A stretch of DNA of 64,000 nucleotides from Salvelinus alpinus (lineage: Eukaryota; Chordata; Actinopteri; Salmoniformes; Salmonidae): positions 22,226,038 to 22,290,037 of the forward strand of contig NC_092098.1 of the NCBI RefSeq assembly GCF_045679555.1. Reading direction: 5' to 3'. Shown here piece after piece: positions 23,975 through 36,297 of the stretch. The notes under the pieces are model-generated. The model ran no database searches and had not been told where the DNA came from. It worked only from the letters and a program-made list of their open reading frames with translations. A program made the translations under genes and the position numbers. Each line of letters opens with the position of its first letter. The first letter of the stretch is position 1.

Positions 23975-24696
23975 GAGGGGGTGATTTTGGGGTGGATCTG
24001 CCCTCTCTGCAAGCCCACTTCCCCCCGGTCCGCCATGTGGAGAGCCCACGCTGGCTCACGTCAGAAGAGTATGTGGGAATCATCTTGGATGCCATCAAGA
24101 TGAGTAAGAACGTGTGTCTGGGCCGCTATTTCTTCCAGCTGCAGGGAGAGGGCATGGGGACCAAGACGGACGGGGCCGCGAGGATCATCGACGTGTGGCC
24201 CCTCAACCTGCTGCAGCCGAGCAGCACGTCTGCAGCCTCCGTGGACGTGTGCAGTCTCTTCCTGCTGCAGATGGGAAGTCTCTTCCTGCTGCAGATGGCT
24301 TGTGTTCTCAACATGGCCAGCAGATGGCGCCATGCCAGAATGAGAATATTCCTGTGTGTGGAGGCAGAGTCCAGCGACCAGGGTTGGGTGGTTAAAGAGG
24401 AGACCTACCGGGAGCTGTTGAGGAAGCTGAGGACCAGGGCCTCCATCAAGATAGTGCCCTGGGACTCTGTGGTGCAGCTCTACGGACAGAAACAGACACA
24501 GGACCCAGAGCTGGAGGGCCTGACGAAGCCGGCCCAGACCCTTTCAGAGGACTTTCAGTCTGCAGTCAACAGGATGCAGATGGAGCACAGTACTGAGGCT
24601 GAAAATAAACACACAGGCACACTACACAACGGGACCTATAAGTATAGCTCTGTTCCCTGGGCATGTAGTTTCACATCTTGTATTGTAACTCATTGA
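23975..24696 (+). pseudogene. slc12a9-like C-terminal fragment
   Basis: The frame reads DFGVDLPSLQAHFPPVRHVE, EEYVGIILDAIKMSKNVCLG, IIDVWPLNLLQ, VDVCSLFLLQM and MRIFLCVEAESSDQ. This resembles the cytoplasmic C-terminal domain of SLC12A9 (CIP1), a cation-chloride-cotransporter relative. Similarity fades after about 24600 (EDFQSAVNRMQM) and the frame ends at TAA 24694-24696 after unrelated residues. There is an exact 24-bp tandem duplication at 24253-24300 that repeats SLFLLQMG in frame. No membrane-domain exons were found upstream; a LINE 3-kb unit sits there instead. It is most likely a gene remnant, though one live exon of a gene split by insertions is possible. Confidence 0.6.
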
Positions 24697-26457
24697 CACA
24701 TCCACTCATTTCACAAATGAACACATTCAACATCTAGTCAGTCACAGTGGTACCTACCTACTTTCTGTAATATATTTATTTGTTAACTGTAATTTAATGG
24801 AGTACTTGTCTCATGCCTTTGTGTTGGTTGGGTAATAATATAAATACATTTATGTTGTGCCTGATATAGCTGTGTACACAGATGTAGTTTTCATAAAAAA
24901 CCTCCGCTATGGAATTGACCGTGTGGCCTGAGAGTGACACTGATTCAGTGTGAGTGAATGTTACATGTCAGTAGATCAAATGGTCTGTTCTGCAGCACTG
25001 GACCAAAGAAGAATCATATGATAGGTTGAATGGTGATGGAGGGAAAATGGATTCTGAAATACAGAAAGGGCAACATATGCTAACTAGCTATGGAAACTAG
25101 AATTTTGTGTTCCTTGTGTTCTTTTATTTGTTATTTGATGCTGGTACAATCGCTTTCCATTGACCCCTTTTCCCAGTGTGTTCCTCTTCATAATTGTGAC
25201 CCAGTTTGGGAGAGCTCACGAGCGTCTTTGGACCAAATGATCTCTTAGGATTTTGGGTCACTCACCAATTGGTCGTGCTTAAAATGCTGCTTCTTCGGAC
25301 TACTATGTGGTTCATGATGGAACATGAATTCAAACTTCCTGAAACCGCTCTGAACTACATTAGTGCCTAATGCTTGACAATATTGTCATAATACACAAGC
25401 ATTAAGCCACTGGCAGGCAGACTAAATATGGATTGCTCATTTATTTTGTCTAATTTATAATGCATCACCCTTATGCCAAATGCTAAGGATCATGCCATTC
25501 ATTTGTTACTTGGAAAAAGTATTTAGATTTTTATGCTGTTTTGCTATGCTTTTCTTATGTACAGATTTTGGAAACAGAATGTTACTGCAAGGAGTTTGGT
25601 ATTTATTAAAACGATTTACTAATTTAGAGGCAGGTAGTTGACGATATATGAAAGATTAAACATTTCACAACTTGTGGTGGGATGTTTGTGCTTAAGCAGA
25701 AATAGTTTCCTCTTTACAGTCCTATGAAGTTACTGTATATTTCTGACTCTGCTCAGAATCCATGTGCTGTTCTCAGGTTGTGCCACACAGACTGTTCTCT
25801 AGAGTCTGTGGACTGATCAGTGAGTGCCAGACAGGCTGCTTGTGAGTTAATCAGGACTCTGTCCATGCAAATTACTCAATAGAAAATGTCAAAAACCAAA
25901 GTAATTACATTAAACATGCTGTTTCCTCTACACATATGTTACTCAGTTACAACTATTTGACAGTCATTTGTGAATGGGTTGGCAAAAGGCAATACAATAA
26001 ACAAAAGTAATTGTCTTTGTATTTATTTTTAAGAAAATAGAGATCACAAAAATGTGACGGTTGATACCAAAAATTGTACTATGTTAAAAGTCCAAATCAA
26101 CCAGAACATGCACATGTTCAAGCATTCAGTTATAATGTTGTAGTCTATATCCCTAATATGTTTATAGCTAGAATATGTACTATAGAAGCCTGTTTGAGAG
26201 TTTCGTCTCCCACAGATCATACTCTGCTGCACTCAGGCTATATAGTTCCTGATGGATTTGGGGTCAGCTTATTAACAACACATCAACATTACACAATCTC
26301 TTTCCTATTACCAATACCTTTAAATGGCAGTCAATGCAAAAACAGTAACATTGATCAATTAGTTATCTACATATGAAGTAAAACATCTCATATCAATTTC
26401 CAATATGACCTCTTTAAAGCACCACAAACGTTTCAGTAGCAACCTCCTTTGCACTCC
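24697..26457. other. No gene seen
   Basis: About 1.8 kb of AT-rich sequence without a supported exon or clear repeat boundary. An AATAAA near 25995 could end a transcript from the left. Confidence 0.4.
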
Positions 26458-27099
26458 TTAGTCCTCTTTGCTTGCAGAATGTTCTGTCATTTCATAATTT
26501 TTTTTCTCCATGCTCTGTGCAAATGTCTCTGTCTGCTTCACACAGTAGGATGAAAGGCGCAGCCAATCAGGGAAGAAAATGGACAAAGCAATGTGCTGTG
26601 GGACGGCAAAGAGAGACCGAGATATTTACAATCACATAAAATAGTCTAATAGTATATTATGCATGGCTCATTTTTGGCTAAGGTAACAAAACCGTTATAG
26701 AGTAGTTTGTTTTGAATATTTGCGTGGATAAGAGGAGTTCCTACCTGAAGAGCGTGAGACACACAGCCGCTGGTGTAGCTAGAGTGACCCACTGTGTTCA
26801 GAGCTTCACGGGCAAAAGCACTGGCACTCTTCAACAACAGGTTGGGGGGCAAGTTGTGGGTCATGTTTGTGGACACCATAAAGGGAGCCACACACTAAAG
26901 GAGAGGAAATTAAGAAAGGACAAGAGATAGGAAGAAACACAAAGATGCAAGGAAGGATACTGAAACAGGAGTGCATGTGATACAACATTCTTAAAGTATT
27001 TTACCTGAACTGTTATTCCCTGTGACTTGTACTCTGAATTCAGAGATCTGGAAAAATATGTCACAAAAATCTGCCAAGAAAAGAATGGATAACATTGAT

Positions 27100-27237
27100 C
27101 CTCTGTAGCTGTTATAGAGCATGTCACTTACAATGCCAGGATAGTGGGTTTGATTCCCGGACCATCCGTATGTAAAATGTATGCATGCATGACTGTATGT
27201 CGCTTTGGATAAAAGCATCTGCTGAATGGCATATACA
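27100..27237 (+). mobile_element. tRNA-derived SINE, partial
   Basis: A B-box-like GGGTTTGATTCCCGG lies near 27150. It is followed by CGCTTTGGATAAAAGCATC and TGCTGAATGGCATATA, the common 3' region of fish tRNA-type SINEs. It sits directly beside the left end of the Tc1 composite, in the intron of the broken hsd17b gene. Confidence 0.7.
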
Positions 27238-27800
27238 CTTGAAGTCGGAAGTTTACATACACCTTAGCCAAATACATTTAAACTCAGTTTTTCACAATTC
27301 CTGACATTTAATCCTAGTAAAAATTCTGTTTTAGGTCAGTTAGGATCACCACTTTATTTTAAGATTGGGAAATGTCAGAATAATAGTAGAGAGATTGATT
27401 AATTTCAGCTTTTATTTCTTTCATCACATTCCCAGTGGGTCAGAAGTTTACATATACTCAATTTGTTTTTGGTAACATTGCCTTCAAATTGTTTAACTTT
27501 TGGAAGGCTACGTTTCAGGTAGCCTTCCAAAAGCTTCCCACAATAAGTTGGGTGAATTTTGGCCCATTCTTCCTGACAGAGCTGGTGTAACTGAGTCAGG
27601 TTTGTAGGCATCCTTGCTCGCACACATTTTCTATAGGATGAGGTCAGGGCTTTGTGATGGCCACTCCAATACCTTGAATTTGTTGTCCTTAAGCCATTTT
27701 GCCACAACTTTGGAAGTATGCTTGGGGTCATTGTCCATTTGGAATACCCATTTGCAACCAAGCTTCAACTTCCTGACTAATGTCTTGAGATTTTGCTTCA

Positions 27801-27932
<132 letters not shown>

Positions 27933-28107
27933 CTATTTTTGTTTCATCAGACCAGAGGACATGTCTCCAAAAACTACGATCTTTGTTCCCATGTGCAGTT
28001 GCAAACCGTAGTCTGGCTTTTTTATGGCGGTTTTGGAGCAGTGGCTTCTTCCTTGCAGAGCGGCCTTTCAGGCTATGTCGATATAGGACTCGTTTTACTG
28101 TGGATAT

Positions 28108-29438
28108 TGTCACGGCCGTTTAAAGGAGTGGACCAAGGTTCAGCGCGATTGGAATACATATTTTAATACAACGAAGAACACTTAACAAACTAACAAAATA
28201 ACAAACTAACAAACGAAACGTGACAACTACCCACCAAACCAACATGGAAAATGGCAACCTAAATAGGCTCCCCAATCAGAGATAACGATAAACAGCTGTC
28301 TCTGATTGGGAACCCACTCAGGCCACCATAAACCTACAACCCCTAGACAATACAAAATCCCCATAGATAACAAAAAACCCTAGACAAGACAAAAACCCCA
28401 AGACAATACAAAAACTAAACAAACCACCCCTTGTCACACCCTGACCTAACCAAATAATAAAGAAATCAAATATAACTAAAGTCAGGGCGTGACAGTACCC
28501 CCCCCAAAGGCGCGGACTCCCGGCCGCAAACCTAAACCTATATGGGAGGGTCTGCGTGGGCATCTCCCCGCAGTGGCGGCTCTGGTGAGGGACGCAGACC
28601 CCGCTCCACCTCTGGCTTGGCCAACTTTGGTGGCTCCTCTAGAGCGGGGACCCTCGCCGGAGACTCTGGCAGCTCCGGACAGGAGGGAGACTCTGGCAGC
28701 TCCGGACAGGAGGGAGACTCTGGCAGCTCCGGACAGGAGGGAGACTCTGGCTGCTCCGGACAGGAGGGAGACTCTGGCTGCTCCGGACAGGAGGGCGTCG
28801 CTGGAGGCTCCGGACTGAAGGGCGTCGCTGGAGGCTCCGGACTGATGGCCTTCGTTGGAGGCCTCGTGCCATAACTCCTCACTGGAGGCTTCGTGCCATG
28901 GATCCTCACTGGAGGCTTCGTGCCATGGATCATCACTGGAGGCTTCGTGCCATGGATCATCACTGGAGGCTTCGTGCCATGGATCATCACTGGAGGCTTC
29001 TTGCCATGGATCATCACTGGAGGCTTCGTGCCATGGATCACCACTGGAGGCTTCTTGCCATGTATCCTGGCTCTGGGAATTGGAATTCATCTTTTAATAC
29101 AACGAAGAACACTTAACTAACAAAATAACAAACTAACAAACGAAACGTGACGCCAACGTAGTGCTCACAGGCAACTAAACATGGACAACTACCCACCAAA
29201 CCAACATGGAAAATGGCAACCTAAATAGGCTCCCCAATCAGAGACAACGATAAACAGCTGTCTCTCATTGGGAACCCACTCAGGCCACCATAAACCTACA
29301 ACCCCTAGACAATACAAAATCCCCATAGACAAGACAAAAACCCTAGACAATACAAAAACTAAACAAACCACCCCTTGTCACACCCTGACCTAACCAAATA
29401 ATAAAGAAAGCAAATATAACTAAAGTCAGGGCATGACA
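28108..29438 (-). mobile_element. Internally deleted LTR retroelement (fossil)
   Basis: A 387-bp LTR (28108-28494) and a shorter related LTR (about 29075-29438) lie in the same minus orientation around ~580 bases of internal sequence. The 5-bp target duplicate GATAT is intact at 28103-28107 and 29439-29443 within the Tc1. Next to the first LTR lies a G-rich tract (C-run at 28498-28505 on the plus strand) in the position of a polypurine tract. There is no gag-pol. The element is broken and non-autonomous. It is younger than the Tc1 that it entered. Its family within LTR elements was not assigned; it shares its LTR with the solo copies at 37.2 and 41.1 kb. Confidence 0.8.
28655..29070. repeat. 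Two 27-bp minisatellite arrays
   Basis: Between the LTRs lie two arrays with a 27-bp period. About five units near 28665-28800 are built on CTCCGGACAGGAGGGAGACT, and about seven units near 28880-29070 on GGAGGCTTCGTGCCATGG. Because 27 is divisible by three, all frames stay open and give repetitive nine-residue peptides; I do not treat these as genes. Confidence 0.85.
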
Positions 29439-29785
29439 GATATAGATACTTTTGTACCTGCTTCCTCCAGCATCTTCACAAGGTCCTTTGCTGTTGTTCT
29501 GGGATTGATTTGCACTTTTCGCACCAAAGTATGTTCATCTCTAGGAGACAGAACGCGTCTCCTTCCTGAGCGGTATGACGGCTGCGTGGTCCCATGGTGT
29601 TTATACCTGCGTACTACTGTTTGTACAGATGAACGTGGTACCTTCAGGCATTTGGAAATTGCTCCCAAGGATGAACCAGACTTGTGGAAGTCTACAATTT
29701 TTTTTTCTGAAAGTCAGGGCGGATGAACCAGACTTGTGGAAGTCTACAATTTGTTTTTCTGAAAGTCAGGTCTCTGAGGTCTTAG

Positions 29786-29890
<105 letters not shown>

Positions 29891-30034
29891 TGAATTAGCC
29901 TATCAGAAGCTTCTAAAGCCATGACATCATTTTCTGGAATTTTACAAGCTGTTTAAAGGCACAGTCAACTTAGTGTATGTAAACTTCTGACCCACTGGAA
30001 TTGTGATACAGTGAAATATAAGTAAACCACTGCT

Positions 30035-32246
30035 TTTAACCAGGGCAAGGTGACCGGAAACATGACCGAATACAAACAGTGTAGCTATTCCCTCCGCAAG
30101 GCAATCAAACAAGCTAAGTCCCAGTATAGAGACAAAGTAGAGTCGCAATTCAACAGCTCAGACACAAGAGGTATGTGGCAGGGTCTACAGTCAATCACGG
30201 ATTACAAAAAGAAAACCAGCCCCGTCGCGGACCAGGATGTCTTGCTCCCAAACAGACTAAATAACTTTTTTGCTCGCTTTGAGGACAATACACGGCCCGC
30301 ACTGACACGGCCCGCTACCAAAACCTGCGGGCTCTCCTTCACTGCAGCCAAGGTGAGTAAAACATTTAAACGTGTTAACCCTCACAAGGCTGCAGGCCCA
30401 GACGGCATTCCCAGCCGCGTCCTCAGAGCATGCGCACACCAGCTGGCTGGTGTGTTTAAGGACATATTCAATCAATCCTTATCCCAGTCTGCTGTTCCCA
30501 CATGCTTCAAGAGGGCCACCATTGTTCCTGTTCCCAAGAAAGCTAAGGTAACTGAGCTAAACGACTACCGCCCCGTAGCACTCACTTCCATCATCATGAA
30601 GTGCTTTGAGAGACTAGTCAAGGACCATATCACCTCCACCCTACCTGACACCCTAGACCCACTCCAATTTGCTTACCGACCCAATAGGTCCACAGACGAC
30701 GCAATCGCAACCACACTGCACACTGCCCTAACCCATCTGGACAAGAGGAATACCTATGTGAGAATGCTGTTCATCGACTACAGCTCAGCATTTAACACCA
30801 TAGTACCCTCCAAACTCGTCATCAAGCTCGAGACCCTGGGTCTCGACCCCGCCCTGTGCAACTGGGTCCTGGACTTCCTGACGGGCCGCCCCCAGGTGGT
30901 GAGGGTAGGTAACAACATCTCCGCCCCGCTGATCCTCAACACTGGGGTCCCACAAGGGTGCGTTCTGAGCCCTCTCCTGTACTCCCTGTTCACCCACGAC
31001 TGCGTGGCCATGCACGCCTCCAACTCAATCATCAAGTTCGCGGACGACACTACAGTGGTAGGCTTGATTACCAACAACGACGAGACGGCCTACAGGGAGG
31101 AGGTGAGGGCCCTCAGAGTGTGATGTCAGGAAAATAACCTCACACTCAACGTCAACAAAACAAAGGAGATGATTGTGGACTTCAGGAAACAGCAGAGGGA
31201 GCACCCCCCTATCCACATCGACGGGACAGTAGTGGAGAAGGTGGAAAGTTCCTCGGTGTACACATCACGGACAAACTGAATTGGTCCACCCACACAGACA
31301 GCGTTGTGAAGAAGGCGCGGCAGCGCCTCTTCAACCTCAGGAGGCTGAAAAAATTTGGCTTGTCACCAAAAGCACTCACAAACTTCTACAGATGCACAAT
31401 CGAGAGCATCCTGTCGGGCTGTATCACCGCCTGGTACGGCAACTGCTCCGCCCACAACCGTAAGGCTCTCCAGAGGGTAGTGAGGTCTGCACAACACATC
31501 ACCGGGGGCAAACTACCTGCCCTCCAGGACACCTACACCACCCGATGTCACAGGAAGGCCATAAAGATCATCAAGGACAACAACCACCCGAGCCACTGCC
31601 TGTTCACCCCGCTATCATCCAGAAGGCGAGGTCAGTACAGGTGCATCAAAGCAGGGACCGAGAGACTGAAAAACAGCTTCTATCTCAAGGCCATCAGACT
31701 GTTAAACAGCCACCACTAACATTAAGTGGCCGCTGCCAACATACTGACTCAACTCCAGCCACTTTAATAATGGGAATTGATGGAAATGATGTAAAAATGT
31801 ATCACTAGCCACTTTAAACAATGCCACTTAATATAATGTTTACATACCCTACATTACTCATCTCATATGTATATGTATATACTGTACTCTATATCATCTA
31901 CTGCATCTTGCCATCTTTATGTAATACATGTATCACTAGCCACTTTAAACTATGCCACTTTATGTTTATATACTCTACATTACTCATCTCATATGTATAT
32001 ACTGTACTCTATACCATCTACTGCATCTTGCCTATTGGGTTCTGTACCATCACTCATTCATATATCTTTATGTACATATTCTTTATCCCTTTACACTTGT
32101 GTGTATAAGGTAGTAGTTGTGGAATTGTTAGGTTAGATTACTTGTTGGTTATTACTGCATTGTCGGAACTAGAAGCACAAGCATTTCGCTACACTCGCAT
32201 TAACATCTGCTAACCATGTGTATGTGACAAATAAAATTTGATTTGA
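30035..32246 (+). mobile_element. L2-type LINE, nearly full reverse transcriptase
   Basis: A 357-codon frame (30050-31123) carries an N-terminal part ([20 protein letters not shown]), [60 protein letters not shown] and [12 protein letters not shown]. It stops at TGA 31121-31123. Shifted frames carry on to the terminal LNSHH at 31719. The 3' UTR (31720-32246) has the same doubled block as the copy at 22.4 kb and ends near ATTTGATTTGAAA. It is inserted in the right arm of the Tc1 at 27238-32486. Two or three breaks make it inactive. Confidence 0.9.
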
Positions 32247-32486
32247 AATAATTAATAATAACAATTAATAATTAACAATTAATTATTGAAATTTGTGGAG
32301 TGGTTGAAAAACGAGTTTCAACGACTCCAAGCTAAGTGTATGTAAACTTCTGACCCACTGGAATTGTGATACAGTGAATTATAAGTGAAATAATTAATAA
32401 TAACAATTAATAATTAACAAGAAATTTGTGGAGTGGTTGAAAAACGAGTTTTAATGACTCCAACCTAAGTGTATGTAAACTTCTGA
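32247..32486. repeat. Duplicated Tc1 right arm
   Basis: A block of about 130-155 bases occurs twice in tandem: GTGGAGTGGTTGAAAAACG at about 32295 and again at about 32430, each followed by CTAAGTGTATGTAAACTTCT. An AATAATTAATAATAACAATT stretch precedes each copy. Normal Tc1 arms have one such block, so the arm was duplicated after or with the LINE insertion. Confidence 0.8.
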
Positions 32487-32624
32487 AACTTTTGACAGCA
32501 CGTACACTCTGAATCCACACCAGCAAATCCAGGACCATTTTAGCATGTAATACAGCACTGTGAAGCCACCTATGAACACCAGTCCCCTCACAAGTATCGA
32601 GTCTGATACAGTGACAGTATCCAT

Positions 32625-33155
32625 GTCTGGGCAAATTTCACTCACACTTCAGCAGACAGTTCTTAAAAAATATGAACTTTGGCTGGTTTTAAATTAGAAA
32701 TCAACATGCTTACTTAGACATACAACGTGCAACGCTCCGCCCAAGAATCTTGATCTAATCGACGCATTGGTCAGGAATATTTCCTGGTGCGTCATCTCAG
32801 CAAATCAATAGGCAAAAGCAGTATGACGCTTTCCCGCACCGTATTCATCGTCCCCCACAAGAGCAATACCAAAGAGGAAAATGCGAAGCGAGAGGTTTTA
32901 CTCTGGCCCAAAAATGCCCAATAAATTTCTATGGGTTTATTTTGGACCTGATCTTGTCGCCTGCCTTCCCGCATTTGGGACAACGACTACCATTGTTAGG
33001 GCGGAGACATGGTCATATTGTCATTATATATAGAGCTCTGGCTATACAAATACTACAGTTTATAGCTTCCTGTCCAATGTTCCCGCCTCCTTCTACGCCA
33101 CTTGAACCGTATAGAGAGTAATGATAATGGCGTTTTGTAAAGCCAATGGGAAAAT
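32625..33155 (-). promoter_or_regulatory. 5' region of the broken hsd17b gene
   Basis: This is the sequence upstream of the exon 1 start. It includes GCGTCATCTCAGC-type and short GC-richer patches but no clear TATA box. The 5' UTR boundaries are unknown. Confidence 0.3.
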
Positions 33156-35021
33156 CAGTGGTGTAAAAATTACTCAATTACCATACTTGAGTAAAAGTAA
33201 AGATACCTTAATAGAAAGTGACTCAAGTAAGAATGAAGGTCACCCAGTAAAATATTACTTGAGTCTAAAAGTCTAAAAACACTTGGTTTTAAATATACTT
33301 AAGTGTCAAAAGTAAAAGTATAAATAATTTCAAATTCCTTATTTTAAGTAAACCAAACGGCACGATTTTCTTGTTTTTTTACTTTATAGATAGCCAGGGG
33401 CAGGCACACTCCAACAATCAGACAAGAAATGTATGTTACCAATTGAAATACAACTATTGCAGGATAAATCAATGTTAAAGTTTACATAGCTGGCCATACA
33501 TGGATGTTAAAATGTACTTTATGGGTTGGTTATGTAGGCTTCTTCTAACCCATCGCTTTCTACTACATATAATAATACGATTAAATTGTATCTTTACATT
33601 AAAAACCAAAGTCTATCAGAAATCCAGTCATTCCAATAAATGTTATACCCCTTGAGCTTCAAGAAAAGGACTTGGAAATATGGATTAGCCAAATTGTTTT
33701 ACCTGAGCATGACCCCAAAACTAAGGACTTTTTAGCTAGCCCTACTCTGTTGTTTATGATTTTGATGTCATGGAGGACTGATTGGGTTCATTGATTCGAG
33801 TTGAAAAATAAATGCTGCGAGTGTGCAAACTTTCATCAAGGCAAAGGGTGGCTACTTTGAAGAATCTCAAATATATTTTGATTTGTTTAACACTTTTTTG
33901 GTTACTACATGATTCCGTATGTGTTATTTCATAGTTTTGATGTCTTCACTATTATTCTACAATGTAGAACATAGTAAAAAATAAAGAAAAGCCCTTGAAT
34001 GAGTAGGTGTTCTAAACCTTTTGACAGGTAATGTATATATAATTTATAAATCCAAAAATAGATGTAGCAATTACAGATTGCCAATTTAAGTCTATCAAAA
34101 GTGTGCAAGTTTGAGAATGTGTCCATGAGGCCTATGGATTTTTTTTTATCAGCATGAATTAGGTTGAGCAATAAAAGCCCCGCTTTTATTCCATAGGCTT
34201 GGATCCGCAATATGCAGCTGTTGTAAGAGCGCATTTTTCACTGGCTGTCCACTGGTTTCAAAAACAATGATTCATTGGCAGCTTAAACGTTTTGAATTCC
34301 ACCATTATTGGGTTCAAATACACATTTAGATTTGTGAAGAACCATCCACATAAACCACACTCCGTAAGGCGCAAATAGCTAAATGAGAGAGCAGCAGTGT
34401 GATTCACATCAATGCGCTAACGTTATGTACATATCAATGTGATATCCGTATCGCAGTAGACTACACCACTACTGTCATCCTTGTTTGTTTTAATTGGACA
34501 ATCTGTGGATGCCGACAGTAGTCGCACCATTGGAAGATATAGCTTGGACTGTAGCCTACAAAAGCCTATTCCTGCTCTTTTCCCGCGATCCATCAAAAAC
34601 ATTTGGTGTGTCATCAAAGTGGTCTCTGATTTGTGGTCAGACTCGTTCAGGTGGAACAAACTTAAATTTGCGCCTTTTTTCAATGCTGATTTGAATGTCA
34701 TTGAGAAAACAGAACTGTCAAAGATTTTTTTTCGCAAACATCCTTTCAGAATTTAAAAGTAATCCTCGAAGTAATCATCTAGTTTTTCAAAAATATCCAT
34801 AATCTTATTACAATATTTTTGCTGGTAATGTAACGGATTACAGTTACCGTTTTTTGTAATCCCTTACATGTAAGGGATTACATTACATTAACCCCCAACC
34901 CTGAATGTAGTAGACTAAAAGTAAAAATTCTCAAAAATATAAATAGTAAAGTATAGATACCCCCCAAAAACTACTTTAGTAGTACTTTAAACTATTTTTA
35001 CTTAAGTACTATACACCACTG
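33156..35021 (-). mobile_element. hAT-type element carrying nested fragments
   Basis: The left edge CAGTGGTGTAAAAATTACTC and the right edge CTTAAGTACTATACACCACTG are the two characteristic ends of a very common fish hAT family. Each is followed inward by AAGTAAAAGTA-type sequence. I found no matching 8-bp target duplicate. The interior holds a Tc1 end (33826-34033). It also holds a second element that closes with GTAATCCC and CCCCAACCCTG at 34904, after which the host element resumes. No transposase is readable. Confidence 0.65.
33826..34033 (+). mobile_element. Tc1 terminal fragment
   Basis: GGCAAAGGGTGGCTACTTTG, AATCTCAAATATATTTTGAT and TTGGTTACTACATGATTC match, in the opposite orientation, the end of the Tc1 at 7.36-7.45 kb. 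The outer part ends near TTGACAGGTAATGTATA. Only the 3' terminal ~200 bp is present. Confidence 0.75.
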
Positions 35022-35969
35022 CAAAAGGTTGACATGAAACATTTGTTAAGCACTATATTTGAAAAAAAGAACGTTTGCACTCGGGTAAAGGTTAATGAAG
35101 AAGAATTAATAGGGACAGGATATTCTTCAAGTTTTGGCAATGCTACTACTGGAGCCTATAGGTGCATGTTAGTGGAGCAGTTCATGTTGAGAGAGAGAAT
35201 GTGATAGAATCTGATTGTACTGCCAGTCCCTGTCCCTCAAACAATCAGATGTCAACCCTATGGTTTGGATAGGGCTTTTACATAACATTCAAAGTGTTGT
35301 TGCAGTATGGAGTGTGTATTAATGTATGGAAATAATGGAATGAAGAATGGAAGCTCTGTTCAGTCAAATTAATACAGTACTGCACAATGCTATGTAGGCC
35401 TATTACTATAATAATCAAAGTTAGATCATTATGACGGTCAAAGATAAAAGTAAAAAATAAAGTAAATATAAAAATAAAAACAGTTATGGAGGGAGAGTCG
35501 CTCTGAATGGGAGTCAAGTTAGATGACTGACTGTAATGTAAATGTTGAGCGGCTTCACTGCAGGTAGATTGTATGTTTTAATATTCACATAAAAAATCGA
35601 AACATCTGACCATATATGCTATATAACACTAGAGGGAGCCAGCAGAATTGCCTTTACTGGCACCTCAGTCAAGAAGCAGCCAACAGAGAGACTGATAGGG
35701 AGCCTACTGGCACCTAAACAGGTTGTTGAGGTGCCAGTAGTTGAGGTGTCAGAGATTGTCACAGTTGGGGATTCTTAATTTGATCACTCTGTTGTCACTA
35801 TGATTTTTTCTGAGTTTAAGGAAATTCAAATGAGCCTCGTGATTTACATAAATCCAGTGAAAACCTGCAGTTCTCTTTCTCTCTCGATTGAACGCTAAAG
35901 TAGCAGACATAATAAATGTCCTACTATTGTAGGTCCTACTACTGCGACATTCAAATGTACAAGTAGTAT
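35022..35969. other. No gene seen
   Basis: AT-rich spacer. A short direct repeat, GCCTACTGGCACCT / TTTACTGGCACCTCAG with GAGGTGCCAGTAGTTGAGGTG (35650-35750), forms a small foldback. No exon is seen. Confidence 0.4.
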
Positions 35970-36065
35970 TTTTCTGGGTGACTTTCACTTCCGTTGAGTC
36001 ATTTTATATCAGATATCGTTACTTTTAGTCAAGTGTGACAATTGATTACTTTTTCCACCACTGAT
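35970..36065 (+). mobile_element. hAT end fragment
   Basis: GTTACTTTTAGTCAAGTGTG and TACTTTTTCCACCACTG close the same hAT family end that opens the element at 33156, here on the plus strand. The rest of this copy is missing or too diverged to see. Confidence 0.6.
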
Positions 36066-36189
36066 AACACACAATATATATATTGATATCCACTACAACA
36101 TACAAGTGTATCCAAAATACAGCCATAGGCTACACCTAAATTATAGCCTACTGTACTCTATGAAAACTGATTTCCCGTTAGAAATTCTG

Positions 36190-36275
36190 ACTTTTTTTGA
36201 CAGTAATCAAATCTTCCTGCTGCAGGATTATTTTACTCCTGCGACAAAACTGGTCAAATTAAGATCCTACATCTG
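36190..36275 (+). mobile_element. Half of a TA-type MITE
   Basis: TCAAATTAAGATCCTACATC then TG, followed by TA, equals the right end of the complete MITE at 46762-47013. The CTGCTGCAGGA segment inside also recurs. Only the right half is recognisable. Confidence 0.6.
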
Positions 36276-36297
36276 TATGTGATGCACTGCACACAAA

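Noticed and set aside
28876-29070. Repeat-spacer array
   Set aside because: It is a plain minisatellite with no spacers.
28482-29090. Long open frames on both strands with nine-residue repeats
   Set aside because: The 27-bp minisatellite period keeps all frames open. They lie inside a broken LTR fossil and have no recognisable domain.
33156-35021. hAT transposase gene
   Set aside because: No DDE or BED-finger motif can be read; only the family ends and nested fragments are present.
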